Source: a virus. From it: a stretch of DNA of 21,086 nucleotides. The stretch spans positions 1 to 21,086 of the IMG/VR virus record IMGVR_UViG_3300027996_000203; one strand, written 5' to 3'. The position numbers were made by a program, and so were the translations under genes. This document shows positions 1 through 7,316 of the stretch, piece after piece (within the stretch, counting starts at the first letter, position 1; each line of letters opens with the position of its first letter). Below the pieces are notes generated by a model. The model did no database searches. It was not told the origin of the DNA and saw nothing but the letters and a program-made list of their open reading frames with translations.

Positions 1-970
1 TAAACTGTCCACCATCAATCAGATATACGTTTAAATTTCCTCCTGCATCAGTTGCTAACAACCATTCATAAGAACTAGCCGCTCCATTATCTTTAGATAA
101 AACTCTAAATCTAGCATTGTCATCGCATTTAATCCAAGCGCAAAGACTAAATGGCTCGTCTTGCGAACCATCCGAAAAACTAAAGTCAGTAGAGTTTCCT
201 AAGTCAACGTGATCACTAGTCCCATTAAAGATTCGTGACATACTACCAAACTCTACCGCTGGAGAGGGATTATCATATGAATACTTAGTGCCGTAGTTAG
301 TGCCGTGACTTGTTCCCACAGCATCTAGCACGTTGTCTGCATCTATTAGCCCATGCCCTACTAGATTTGTTGTAATGTTTATGCCGTTGTAGATATCTGA
401 GATATCAGTAGCGGTTAGGTCAGTATCGTAGAAGCGAAAATCTGCTAGCTTTCCATTTAAAAGGGTTGTAACTGATACTTGATCCCTACCACCAAGAACA
501 AGATCTACTGAACTATTATACAGAGAAGATATGCCTGTGGTTGCTAATGTGTTACTTAGTGAACCATTGATATAAATCTTTATAGAATCATTGGGAGTAA
601 ATACGCAAGCAACGTGTGACCACTCTAAGGCAGATACCGCGTCTAAAGCCTCTACATTCACATGAAGTTGACCACCTTCTGAAACATAAAATCTTACTTT
701 GCCGTTGCTAGCATTTGGCAGGTATATAGCAAAAGAGGCATTATTAGAATCTGTTGTTGTCCAATGTGTAATTAAATCTTGACCACTCGGACCACTATTT
801 AATGTATTAAACTTTACCCAGCAACAAATAGTCTGCGCTCCTGTAGGAATGTTTGCGTTATCTGCAATGGAAATATAATCATCAACACCATCAAAGCTTC
901 GGCTTCGATTACCAAAGCCGTTAAATGCTACAGACTCGCCTCCGTGAATATATGGATTGATTATGTCCAT
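1..970 (-). CDS. Tandem LamG-like (concanavalin A-like) tail/adhesion protein, C-terminus beyond the window
   Basis: The open frame starts at ATG 970-968 and stays open for 323 codons to the left edge, so the C-terminus is missing. Two copies of a LamG/concanavalin A-like fold are visible. The first spans about residues 22-195: it opens with SFDGVDDYISI, continues with QTICCWVKF, WSHVACVF and IKIYINGS, and closes with GKLADFRFYDTDLTATDI, the usual order of strands in LamG_3-type domains. A second begins near residue 240 with SRIFNGTSDHVDLG and SLCAWIKC and is cut by the edge. Such domains in phage structural proteins usually bind surface glycans; that role here is inferred. The start codon overlaps the stop of the preceding gene as TAATG, so translation is probably coupled. 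No enzymatic motif is seen. Confidence 0.8.
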   Translation of the reverse strand, partial: MDIINPYIHGGESVAFNGFGNRSRSFDGVDDYISIADNANIPTGAQTICCWVKFNTLNSGPSGQDLITHWTTTDSNNASFAIYLPNASNGKVRFYVSEGGQLHVNVEALDAVSALEWSHVACVFTPNDSIKIYINGSLSNTLATTGISSLYNSSVDLVLGGRDQVSVTTLLNGKLADFRFYDTDLTATDISDIYNGINITTNLVGHGLIDADNVLDAVGTSHGTNYGTKYSYDNPSPAVEFGSMSRIFNGTSDHVDLGNSTDFSFSDGSQDEPFSLCAWIKCDDNARFRVLSKDNGAASSYEWLLATDAGGNLNVYLIDGGQF

Positions 971-1539
971 TAAATCATGTCTGGATCAACTGGCTCTGGC
1001 TCTGCGTTAAATATAGTGTAGCAGTGAAGACCATACTGAATCATGTCTGAGTTAAAAATCTCTATTGTAATTAAATGGCTAACACCCAACACATCTTTAA
1101 CAGAAACCTCGTCAGTTAAAGCCATACCAGCGTGATCAATAAGGCTCTGCATACGAGTAAAAGCGTTCTGTGCTTGCTCTGATACATCATACTTAATACC
1201 TCCAATGTCAACATGGGAAGGAAGCTTCGCATCAATCTCCTCTTGGGTCAAATCGACAACCTCAAAGCTTTGGGTTGTTGCGGTCTCGTTAGCTACGTCA
1301 TAACTTACAGGTAATCTTTTGATTTTTTGTGTTAATGGATCAAAAGTGGGGCGAGTTCCCACAACTTCAATTAACCACTTAATATTATCTGCTAAATTAG
1401 GAATCATTTGAGTAAGGTCGTTAGAACCCCACTTAACTCCTGTCATAGGTCTTCCAGCACCATCTTTTAAGGGTGCGGAAGTATTTGTGTCATAGACGGT
1501 AAACTTATCTGTTTCTTGAATCGGGTATGTGATAGCCAT
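970..1539 (-). CDS. Small tail-fibre-associated protein of unknown function
   Basis: A 189-residue protein lying between the large fibre gene upstream and the LamG-like protein, to which it is coupled by a TAATG overlap. The middle, around residues 63-102 (RPTFDPLTQKIKR, then FEVVDLTQEEID), resembles a motif common in short phage proteins encoded beside fibres, in which a 'y-d-P-x-T-q-k' strand precedes an acidic 'L-x-x-E-E-i' helix. The C-terminus is acidic and Pro-rich (EPEPVDPD). There is no signal peptide or membrane segment. Position suggests a fibre accessory or assembly role, but no catalytic or named domain can be recognised, so function is open. No good Shine-Dalgarno precedes ATG 1539; the region upstream is A/T-rich. 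Confidence 0.75.
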   Translation of the reverse strand: MAITYPIQETDKFTVYDTNTSAPLKDGAGRPMTGVKWGSNDLTQMIPNLADNIKWLIEVVGTRPTFDPLTQKIKRLPVSYDVANETATTQSFEVVDLTQEEIDAKLPSHVDIGGIKYDVSEQAQNAFTRMQSLIDHAGMALTDEVSVKDVLGVSHLITIEIFNSDMIQYGLHCYTIFNAEPEPVDPDMI

Positions 1540-1560
1540 TTTTTATTAATTATTTAGTTG

Positions 1561-4500
1561 TTAGTCCCATGAAATAAGCAAGTCGGTATGTAGTCCAGCT
1601 GCACCTGCCGTGGTTGTATCCACTTCAAATTCGAACTTATCACCAGCCGAAAAGCTAGTAGGTTCATTCGTTAGTACAGCTGGGGTAGCGGCTGTAGCTG
1701 TGCTTGATTCACTTGCATCAATGGTTATTTTAGTATCAAAAATTGTTGTTCCGTTTTTATGTACATCTGAAACCAAGGAACTTCCAGATGTTGCTGTGGT
1801 AGAACCTGCGGCTACGCCATGTATTTTGCCGTTTGCTGGTGCATACCATGTAACCTTGACTCCTGTGCTTGCGTCTGCAGTTTCGTTTCCTAGTTTCCAA
1901 CTGTACCAGTTTTGAAGCAATGAGTTAGAATAAATAATTCTTACGCCCAAAAGTCTAGCGTCTTGAGATGCGGCTGTTGCTCCAGCAGTTGCCCTAGCAA
2001 CCTCGAAATGTAAAATGTCTCCGTCTTGAGGTGAGCCCCCAACCGTAATCGATTCGGCAGAAATTCTATGTATGTCTCCATTTGCTAGAATAGGATCGTC
2101 TAGAGTCGCTGTAGGAGCTGGGAAGGATATATCCCAAGCATCGTCATCACCACCAGCTTGAGCCGCCACTTCCCATTTGACGTTTTCGCCTACTGTTCCA
2201 CCGTCTACGGTCCAAAATATTTCTGCGTTTATAGTTCCACCGTCCCATTGAGGTGGCATCGCTACTTTTGCGTATAGAGTTTCTGCTGTTGCTACATTAT
2301 ACCAGTCAACAGAATTATTGGTTCCGTTGTCGGCACCTGTGCTTGCGTCAGCCTCTCCATCTTTAGCTAAAAACGCACCAGCGTCTATATAAATAGATGT
2401 TTCTGCTGTTTCTGCACTTCCCCCACCGCCTATTCCACCAGCTTCTATAGCATCCAAAGCATCTTTAACCGTAGCTCCTGTAACTGCTGAGTCGTTAGTT
2501 ATATCTGAAGCAGAATGAGAATGACCCGTAAGCGAATAACTTCCGCTATCTTGGTAAGCCATTGTTCCCAAGATTGGCTTATTGAGTATTTCTGCTTGAC
2601 CACTTGTGGCGTTCCAGTCGGCGTTAACACCACCTTGACCAGACGTAAGGTAACCAGCGTCATTTGTTAGGACCGATACGTTATCTGCAGGTTGAATAGA
2701 AGATCCAGCTAAGGAAATCCTGCTGTCGCCGCCTAAAACAACATCTGTCAAGCCAGCGTCAGAAAATTCATTAACATCGTATTCAGCTGCCGTGCCTAAA
2801 CCTATTATATCGCTATAGGAATGCAGGTGACTATTTAATGCAAAGTAACTAGTATCTTGAGATGCGGCTGTGCCAAGACCAGAAATATCAGAAGTCGTAT
2901 GTTGGTGACCAGTTACAGAAAAAGATCCAGTGTTTAAATCGGTTATTTCTGAAACTGTGTGTGTGTGACCTGTCGCAGAATATTCACCAGATTCATATTG
3001 AGCTATTGAGCCTATGGTCGGCTTGTTTAATATTTGCGAATCCCCGACAACAGAATTCCAGTCTGAGTTAACGTTAACGTTAGCATTGTCCTGTATACCT
3101 CCAAGTTTAATAATGTCAGAGGCATTTGTAAATTTATTATTAGAAGAGGAATCATCAAGATCGTCTGTATCGAGAACAACGACTCCTGTGTAAGAGTTTA
3201 CGGAGGAAACAGCATTAGAACCACTAGTCAAGTACCCAGCGTCATTAAGCAACAAAGAAACATTGTACCCGCTCTGAAGCGCTGAATCGGCAGTGTCTCC
3301 TTGCGTTGATGTAGCGAAACTACTTGAATCCTGCGACGAAGCTGTACCTAAAGTAGGTTTGTTTAGTATTTCTGAATCGCCACCAACAGAAGTCCAATCA
3401 GCATTGACATTTACCTCTGCCCCAGAAGCTATTGAATCTAATTTTAATTCGTCAGAAGTTGTAAAACTAGCGGTGGTATTTGTTAATACCGAATCAAGAG
3501 GTTGATAAGCCGCAGAAATCTGGCTAGAACTTAATATTGTAGCGTCAGTTACAACGTTATTTAAACCAGTAAGGGTATTTATATCTCCAGGCTGTATAGC
3601 GGAGTCTGCCAAAAGACCTTGCTCTGCAGTAGCGTAAGAGCCTGTTAAAGAGGATGATAGATTGTTTAGAGCTTCTGTGACATTTAATCCAGAAACGTTG
3701 GAATCATTTCTAACATCTGTAGATGGTTGTTTAGGGTAAGACGCTAAAACTTGTAAAGAACCGTTATTTTGTTGGCTTTTTAAGCATATGGCTATTGGTT
3801 GAGAGTAACCACTTGTAGGCTCAACTCCTGTAAGTAGCCCAAGACCATCTACATAGAGTATCTCTCCTTCGTTGAAAGCTGTAGTGTTTACATGATCTAA
3901 AACACCAGCTGTAATTATATTACCAAAAGATCCTTGAGGTATATCCTCTTCAGCTAAACCTATCGAAACGTCTGTCAATTGGTTAGACAAACTAACATTA
4001 ATAGCATTTTGTCCTACGTTGAAGCTGTCATATTTGACTGGTTGACCTTTAAGTAAGCTTTCGTCTGCTTTGACCTTGATATGTAACTGGTCAGCATGTA
4101 TTAGGTTACTTGCATCTGTTAGTGTTTTATTCGTCAACGCAATAGGACCATCAGCAAGGTCAGTAACATCACTCATCAAATGAGTGTGTATGGCTGGGGC
4201 AAAGTCAGTAATGTCTGATCCTGCCGCTGTGCCAGCATCACTTATATCACCCAAGAGATGCGTGTGGGAGGCGGTAGCGAAGTCTCCCGTATCGGCAGCA
4301 GCGGCAGTGCCAGCGTCGGTAATGTCAGCCAAAAAGTGTTGATGATTTACAAGAGCGTAACCAGATAAGTCTATACCATCGATAGCTGCTTGAGTAGCCG
4401 TGCTGACAGGCTTGTTTAAATCAGAAGTGTTATTTACATTCTCTAACCCAGCTACATCAGCCTGTGTCAAAAGAATGTCCCCAACTCTGCCAGCTACAGA

Positions 4501-4593
4501 GGTAACAGCGCTTGCAGCCAACTTATTCGAGACCTTTACGGTTCTAATTGGACTGTTTAAATTGGTTATTGTTACTGTTATCGGTTCAGCCAT
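1561..4593 (-). CDS. Large tail fibre with His-x-His repeats and beta-sandwich tip domains
   Basis: A 1010-residue modular fibre. Residues 30-70 (VAGRVGDILLTQADVAGLENV, then DLNKPVST) match the collar segment common in phage side fibres. His-x-His triplets follow at residues 84, 110 and 136, exactly 26 apart, and again at 543, 563, 589 and 691. In T4 gp37-type fibres such triplets coordinate iron along a trimer axis (known family property). A globular domain sits at about 155-290 (IHADQLHIKVKADESLLKGQ). Three copies of an ADW-x(9-10)-ILNKP-x-(L/I)-G unit occur near 398, 510 and 658, and NDAGYLTSG occurs twice. The last 270 residues look like two beta-sandwich tip domains (about 730-890 and 893-1010), probably receptor-binding. 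It is coupled to the preceding gene by TAATG. The gene is clearly richer in G+C than the glycan cassette or gpJ. Confidence 0.9.
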   Translation of the reverse strand: MAEPITVTITNLNSPIRTVKVSNKLAASAVTSVAGRVGDILLTQADVAGLENVNNTSDLNKPVSTATQAAIDGIDLSGYALVNHQHFLADITDAGTAAAADTGDFATASHTHLLGDISDAGTAAGSDITDFAPAIHTHLMSDVTDLADGPIALTNKTLTDASNLIHADQLHIKVKADESLLKGQPVKYDSFNVGQNAINVSLSNQLTDVSIGLAEEDIPQGSFGNIITAGVLDHVNTTAFNEGEILYVDGLGLLTGVEPTSGYSQPIAICLKSQQNNGSLQVLASYPKQPSTDVRNDSNVSGLNVTEALNNLSSSLTGSYATAEQGLLADSAIQPGDINTLTGLNNVVTDATILSSSQISAAYQPLDSVLTNTTASFTTSDELKLDSIASGAEVNVNADWTSVGGDSEILNKPTLGTASSQDSSSFATSTQGDTADSALQSGYNVSLLLNDAGYLTSGSNAVSSVNSYTGVVVLDTDDLDDSSSNNKFTNASDIIKLGGIQDNANVNVNSDWNSVVGDSQILNKPTIGSIAQYESGEYSATGHTHTVSEITDLNTGSFSVTGHQHTTSDISGLGTAASQDTSYFALNSHLHSYSDIIGLGTAAEYDVNEFSDAGLTDVVLGGDSRISLAGSSIQPADNVSVLTNDAGYLTSGQGGVNADWNATSGQAEILNKPILGTMAYQDSGSYSLTGHSHSASDITNDSAVTGATVKDALDAIEAGGIGGGGSAETAETSIYIDAGAFLAKDGEADASTGADNGTNNSVDWYNVATAETLYAKVAMPPQWDGGTINAEIFWTVDGGTVGENVKWEVAAQAGGDDDAWDISFPAPTATLDDPILANGDIHRISAESITVGGSPQDGDILHFEVARATAGATAASQDARLLGVRIIYSNSLLQNWYSWKLGNETADASTGVKVTWYAPANGKIHGVAAGSTTATSGSSLVSDVHKNGTTIFDTKITIDASESSTATAATPAVLTNEPTSFSAGDKFEFEVDTTTAGAAGLHTDLLISWD
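1961..1977. repeat. 17-base exact repeat inside the fibre gene (copy 1)
   Basis: TCTTGAGATGCGGCTGT occurs here and at 2855-2871 in the same orientation and frame, encoding a shared T-A-A-S-Q-D peptide. Such short direct repeats in fibre genes can promote recombination between modules; here it may simply reflect repeated protein units. Confidence 0.6.
2855..2871. repeat. 17-base exact repeat inside the fibre gene (copy 2)
   Basis: Second copy of the repeat at 1961-1977, same strand and frame, 894 bases away. The bases immediately outside both copies differ, so the identity is exactly 17 bases long. Confidence 0.6.
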
Positions 4594-4937
4594 TAGTCTG
4601 TTATGTGTCTGCTTGTTTTAAGATACATGGTTTCAGTATAGTAAACTGCGCCACTAGGCTCTACGAACTTAATGTCATATTGCAAGCTGTAATCAGCTGG
4701 CAACACTAATGTTTCGGCTGGTGTAGCAGAAATGCCTACAATACCGCTAACAAAGGACCCGCTATCAATAGCAAAAGATAAAAGCCCACTAGCACCTGGA
4801 GAATCCTTTAAATCGCTGCTAACGCCCCAACCACTTAGGTTTACAGCTATATCAGACTCATCTAAGCAAGTGATTGTTTGCTCAAAGGTGGACCCTCTTT
4901 TGATTTCTGTTAAAGTTTTTTCTAAATCACAAGACAT
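4593..4937 (-). CDS. Small BppU-like / Ig-like baseplate or fibre adaptor protein
   Basis: A 114-residue protein directly upstream of, and TAATG-coupled to, the large fibre gene. Residues 13-37 (KRGSTFEQTITCLDES, then NLSGW) fit the pattern 'k-x-G-d-t-f-x-x-t-i-t-w-x-d ... v-d-L-t-G-w' seen at the N-terminus of BppU-type baseplate proteins and related small phage proteins. The rest is beta-rich: LPADYSLQYDIKF, then a YYTETMYLKTSR strand. No signal peptide, membrane segment or catalytic motif is visible. A role as a small adaptor between the tail tip and the fibre is inferred from sequence pattern and position. It is the first gene after the glycan cassette, with 111 non-coding bases upstream, and so is likely to start its own transcript or be read through. 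Confidence 0.75.
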   Translation of the reverse strand: MSCDLEKTLTEIKRGSTFEQTITCLDESDIAVNLSGWGVSSDLKDSPGASGLLSFAIDSGSFVSGIVGISATPAETLVLPADYSLQYDIKFVEPSGAVYYTETMYLKTSRHITD

Positions 4938-4954
4938 CTTATATGTTAATACAC

Positions 4955-4981
4955 AAAATAGAAAGAAGCTGCGTCTTCTTT
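4955..4981 (-). terminator. Possible weak intrinsic terminator after the glycan cassette
   Basis: On the minus strand a perfect 7-base inverted repeat AAAGAAG / CTTCTTT (arms 4975-4981 and 4962-4968) encloses a 6-base loop and is followed by the T-rich run CTATTTT. It lies in the gap between the methyltransferase stop (5049) and the start at 4937, where a transcript end would be expected. The stem has only two G-C pairs, so it would be weak. The rest of the 4938-5048 gap holds no supportable gene. Confidence 0.3.
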
Positions 4982-5048
4982 TGATAAGTCAGGGAAGTTT
5001 TTTCATTCTGCAAAATTAACCTCACTGTAAATCAACTATTATTATAGT

Positions 5049-5693
5049 TTACTCATCAATCTTTTTATATAACAAATTCTTTCTAAAGTAGTTTTCATTT
5101 ATCCAAATATCATTGCGTCTATCTGTTCGAATATATTTAAAATTTTGTTTTTCTAAAATAGATTTACACTTCTCCCAATTTTGGTGATAACTTTCAATAA
5201 TGATAATATAAACAGGAATGTCCCAGTTCATTGTTTCTAATACTTCATGTTCGCACCCCTCTACATCTATTGAAAATAAATCAATATACTGAATATCACC
5301 TTCTTTCAATATTTGATAGAATGGTTTTGCTGGAACTGTTATAATTGCTGAATTTTGATGCCACCGATTTTTAAAAGCCTCTGTCGTATTGCTTACGACA
5401 CTACTCACTAAAGGTTGATTAGAAACATACATATCAACTTGTGTTTTAATTTTCGATATAGCAAAGTTAAAGCACTTACTATCGGGGCGATTGAGTTTTA
5501 AGTGTTGGAATTGTTGTGGATCTGGTTCAATTAACACACCAGAAAATCCCAATGATTTTTCAAACATACATGTATTAGATTGTTTAATTCCATCCACCGC
5601 TCCCAATTCAACAAAAATACCATCATCTGTTTTTTGATTTATATAATTTTCGAAAACAAAAACATCTTCTTTATTTAGGCTATACGATTTCAT
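5049..5693 (-). CDS. FkbM-family SAM-dependent methyltransferase
   Basis: A 214-residue class I methyltransferase of the FkbM type, which normally O-methylates sugars or polyketides. The SAM-binding loop is FVELGAVDG at residues 27-35; the acidic end of strand 2 is LIEPDP at 54-59; the FkbM signature IDVEGCEHEVL is at 142-152. Length and motif spacing fit the family well and nothing seems missing. It is the last gene of the four-gene cassette and starts inside the stop of the glycosyltransferase gene (TAATG), so the two are translated together. Context suggests it methylates a hydroxyl group on the glycan built by its neighbours; the actual acceptor is not shown by the sequence. No signal peptide is present, so it acts in the cytoplasm. 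Confidence 0.88.
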   Translation of the reverse strand: MKSYSLNKEDVFVFENYINQKTDDGIFVELGAVDGIKQSNTCMFEKSLGFSGVLIEPDPQQFQHLKLNRPDSKCFNFAISKIKTQVDMYVSNQPLVSSVVSNTTEAFKNRWHQNSAIITVPAKPFYQILKEGDIQYIDLFSIDVEGCEHEVLETMNWDIPVYIIIIESYHQNWEKCKSILEKQNFKYIRTDRRNDIWINENYFRKNLLYKKIDE

Positions 5694-6679
5694 TATAGTT
5701 TGTTGTTAAATCCCTTTAGTGTTAATATCTCTGAGCAAATAAACTTATCGTCTACTCTCTCTAAATCAAAATCGTTTTTGTATATCTCTATACACTTAGC
5801 TAAGAGGAACTCTCCAAAGCCAAATCTTGCTGAGTGTTTAAAGAATGTATTATAGAAGTTTGCAATGTTTGCTTTCATACGAAGAACTCGTTCCTTATCC
5901 TCTAAGAGAAGCTCCACTTGCTCATGAATATATTCCATAGAATGCTCTCTTAAATCAAACCTCAACATATAATCATCTACATTCTCAAATATGTTTTCCC
6001 ATCCGTAATAATTCATAGACGAAATCATAACAGGTATGCATCCCGCCATAATAACATCGAAAAAACTGTTTGCAAAAGTTTTGTCTCCTCTTAGAACAAA
6101 GGATATATCAGATTTAGATAACTCTTCAATGTAATCTGTATATATATTTGGTGATGTTTCGTTTTGATAGACATTTGACGTAAACTTAATTATATTAAAT
6201 CTATCGTCATCAACAGTATTGTAAAAATCATAGAGCTCTTTTCGTGTTGCGTGTGAAGAGATACGACCACACCAATAAACTCTGTTATGAAAATCTGTAT
6301 TTTTAATATTATAATCTAGCCAGTATTGTGGCTTTTGTGATACTGAATTATGATTTGTAGGACCAGAGGGAGTTGATATAATATATGGCTTATTACAAAT
6401 ATCAAGAGGTGAAAAATAAAAATTCTGAAGGTCAGGCAGATCTATATTGTTATCAACACAAAAACCATTTCTTAAATTCCAACCAGTCCTAACTCTTTTA
6501 ACACCGTTTAATAAGTAAATATTATTTTTATTAAATTTTTCGCTCCCATCTCCCTTAATAACAGAGAAGTCTGCTTCATCCTCTGAATTAACAAACTTAA
6601 CCCCGTCGAAGGAAATGTTTCCAAAATAACGTTCTTTTACATTAGGCTTACAAAAAATCAATATCATAACCAAATTCAT
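5693..6679 (-). CDS. Exostosin-like (GT47-type) glycosyltransferase
   Basis: A 328-residue protein with the C-terminal signature of exostosin-like glycosyltransferases: VYWCGRISSHATRKEL at 134-149, then FVLRGD at 194-199 and DVIMAGCIPVMIS at 208-220. This matches the 'f-x-l-x-p-r-G-d ... f-x-d-x-x-x-a-G-c-I-P-V-x-i' pattern that binds the nucleotide sugar. Family members add hexose, hexuronic acid or hexosamine units to glycans; the sugar used here cannot be read. The first part (1-130) is unlike any domain I recognise. The start is uncertain: Met1 overlaps the upstream sulfotransferase gene by 32 bases, while Met5 (position 6667) would overlap by 20. No membrane anchor or signal peptide is apparent (MNLVMILIF is short), so a cytoplasmic enzyme is likely. 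Confidence 0.75.
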   Translation of the reverse strand: MNLVMILIFCKPNVKERYFGNISFDGVKFVNSEDEADFSVIKGDGSEKFNKNNIYLLNGVKRVRTGWNLRNGFCVDNNIDLPDLQNFYFSPLDICNKPYIISTPSGPTNHNSVSQKPQYWLDYNIKNTDFHNRVYWCGRISSHATRKELYDFYNTVDDDRFNIIKFTSNVYQNETSPNIYTDYIEELSKSDISFVLRGDKTFANSFFDVIMAGCIPVMISSMNYYGWENIFENVDDYMLRFDLREHSMEYIHEQVELLLEDKERVLRMKANIANFYNTFFKHSARFGFGEFLLAKCIEIYKNDFDLERVDDKFICSEILTLKGFNNKL

Positions 6680-7316
6680 CTATCACCCATTTTTCCTTTT
6701 CTGCAACCATATCAATAAGTTCTTCCGTATATAATTCTTCTTTAATTATCCTTTGATTGACTGATTTATTTTCGTGCAGAAGTTTTGGCGTTTGTGTAAT
6801 GCCGACGGATTCGCAAAACTCATTAAAATCATTTGATATATTTTCCAGTTGACCAATTTTATCCATCACTACATCACCATTGATGTCAATTAAATATTTT
6901 TGTTGTTGTGGATACTTCTCTATAATTGAAGTTAAAATTTGTAGGTCTGTTTTTCCATTAAAAAGATCAAGAGTATTCTTTTTTTGTTTTTGTCGATTGT
7001 CGTTCAGAGGTTCTTTGGTTTCCTGATAGATTTTTAATTTTGTTTTGTAGTAAGTAAAAAAAGAAAAATAACGATCCCAAGGATTTCTTACAACGCTGAA
7101 TTTGAAGTATCTGTTAATGTCCCAACCCTCTTCTTTAAAACCCTCAACAACCTCATTCATAGCGCTGTGATGACGGAATTTTATTTTACTAGAAATAGGC
7201 AAGGGAGTACCAATTACATCAATGACATTAAGCTTTCCCAAGGACTTTCTTAATGACTTAGTCCCAGTTTTTTGTATGTTTATTATTAGAAATTTATGTT
7301 TATGTGATATTAACAT
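6648..7316 (-). CDS. PAPS-dependent sulfotransferase family protein (second of two)
   Basis: A 222-residue sulfotransferase. The 5'-phosphosulfate-binding loop is INIQKTGTKSLRKSL at residues 12-26 and the 3'-phosphate-binding segment is FSVVRNPWDRYFSFF at 73-87; both are near-textbook for the Sulfotransfer_2 group. The C-terminus ends in EFGYDIDFL, the usual last strand of bacterial members. The reaction would be transfer of sulfate from PAPS to a hydroxyl or amino group, probably on a sugar given the neighbouring glycosyltransferase. It has no transmembrane anchor, unlike Golgi homologues. The gene overlaps its neighbours by 17 bases (upstream) and 32 bases (downstream), so it belongs to one translated unit. 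PAPS supply is not encoded in the window and would have to come from the host. Confidence 0.87.
   Translation of the reverse strand: MLISHKHKFLIINIQKTGTKSLRKSLGKLNVIDVIGTPLPISSKIKFRHHSAMNEVVEGFKEEGWDINRYFKFSVVRNPWDRYFSFFTYYKTKLKIYQETKEPLNDNRQKQKKNTLDLFNGKTDLQILTSIIEKYPQQQKYLIDINGDVVMDKIGQLENISNDFNEFCESVGITQTPKLLHENKSVNQRIIKEELYTEELIDMVAEKEKWVIDEFGYDIDFL

Noticed and set aside
1610-3505. Plus-strand open frames inside the fibre gene
   Set aside because: They mirror the repeat-rich fibre codons on the other strand and show no domain or start signal.
4732-5019. 95-residue plus-strand open frame spanning the gap after the glycan cassette
   Set aside because: Most of it is antisense to the small BppU-like gene, and the part in the gap is low-complexity with no ribosome site.
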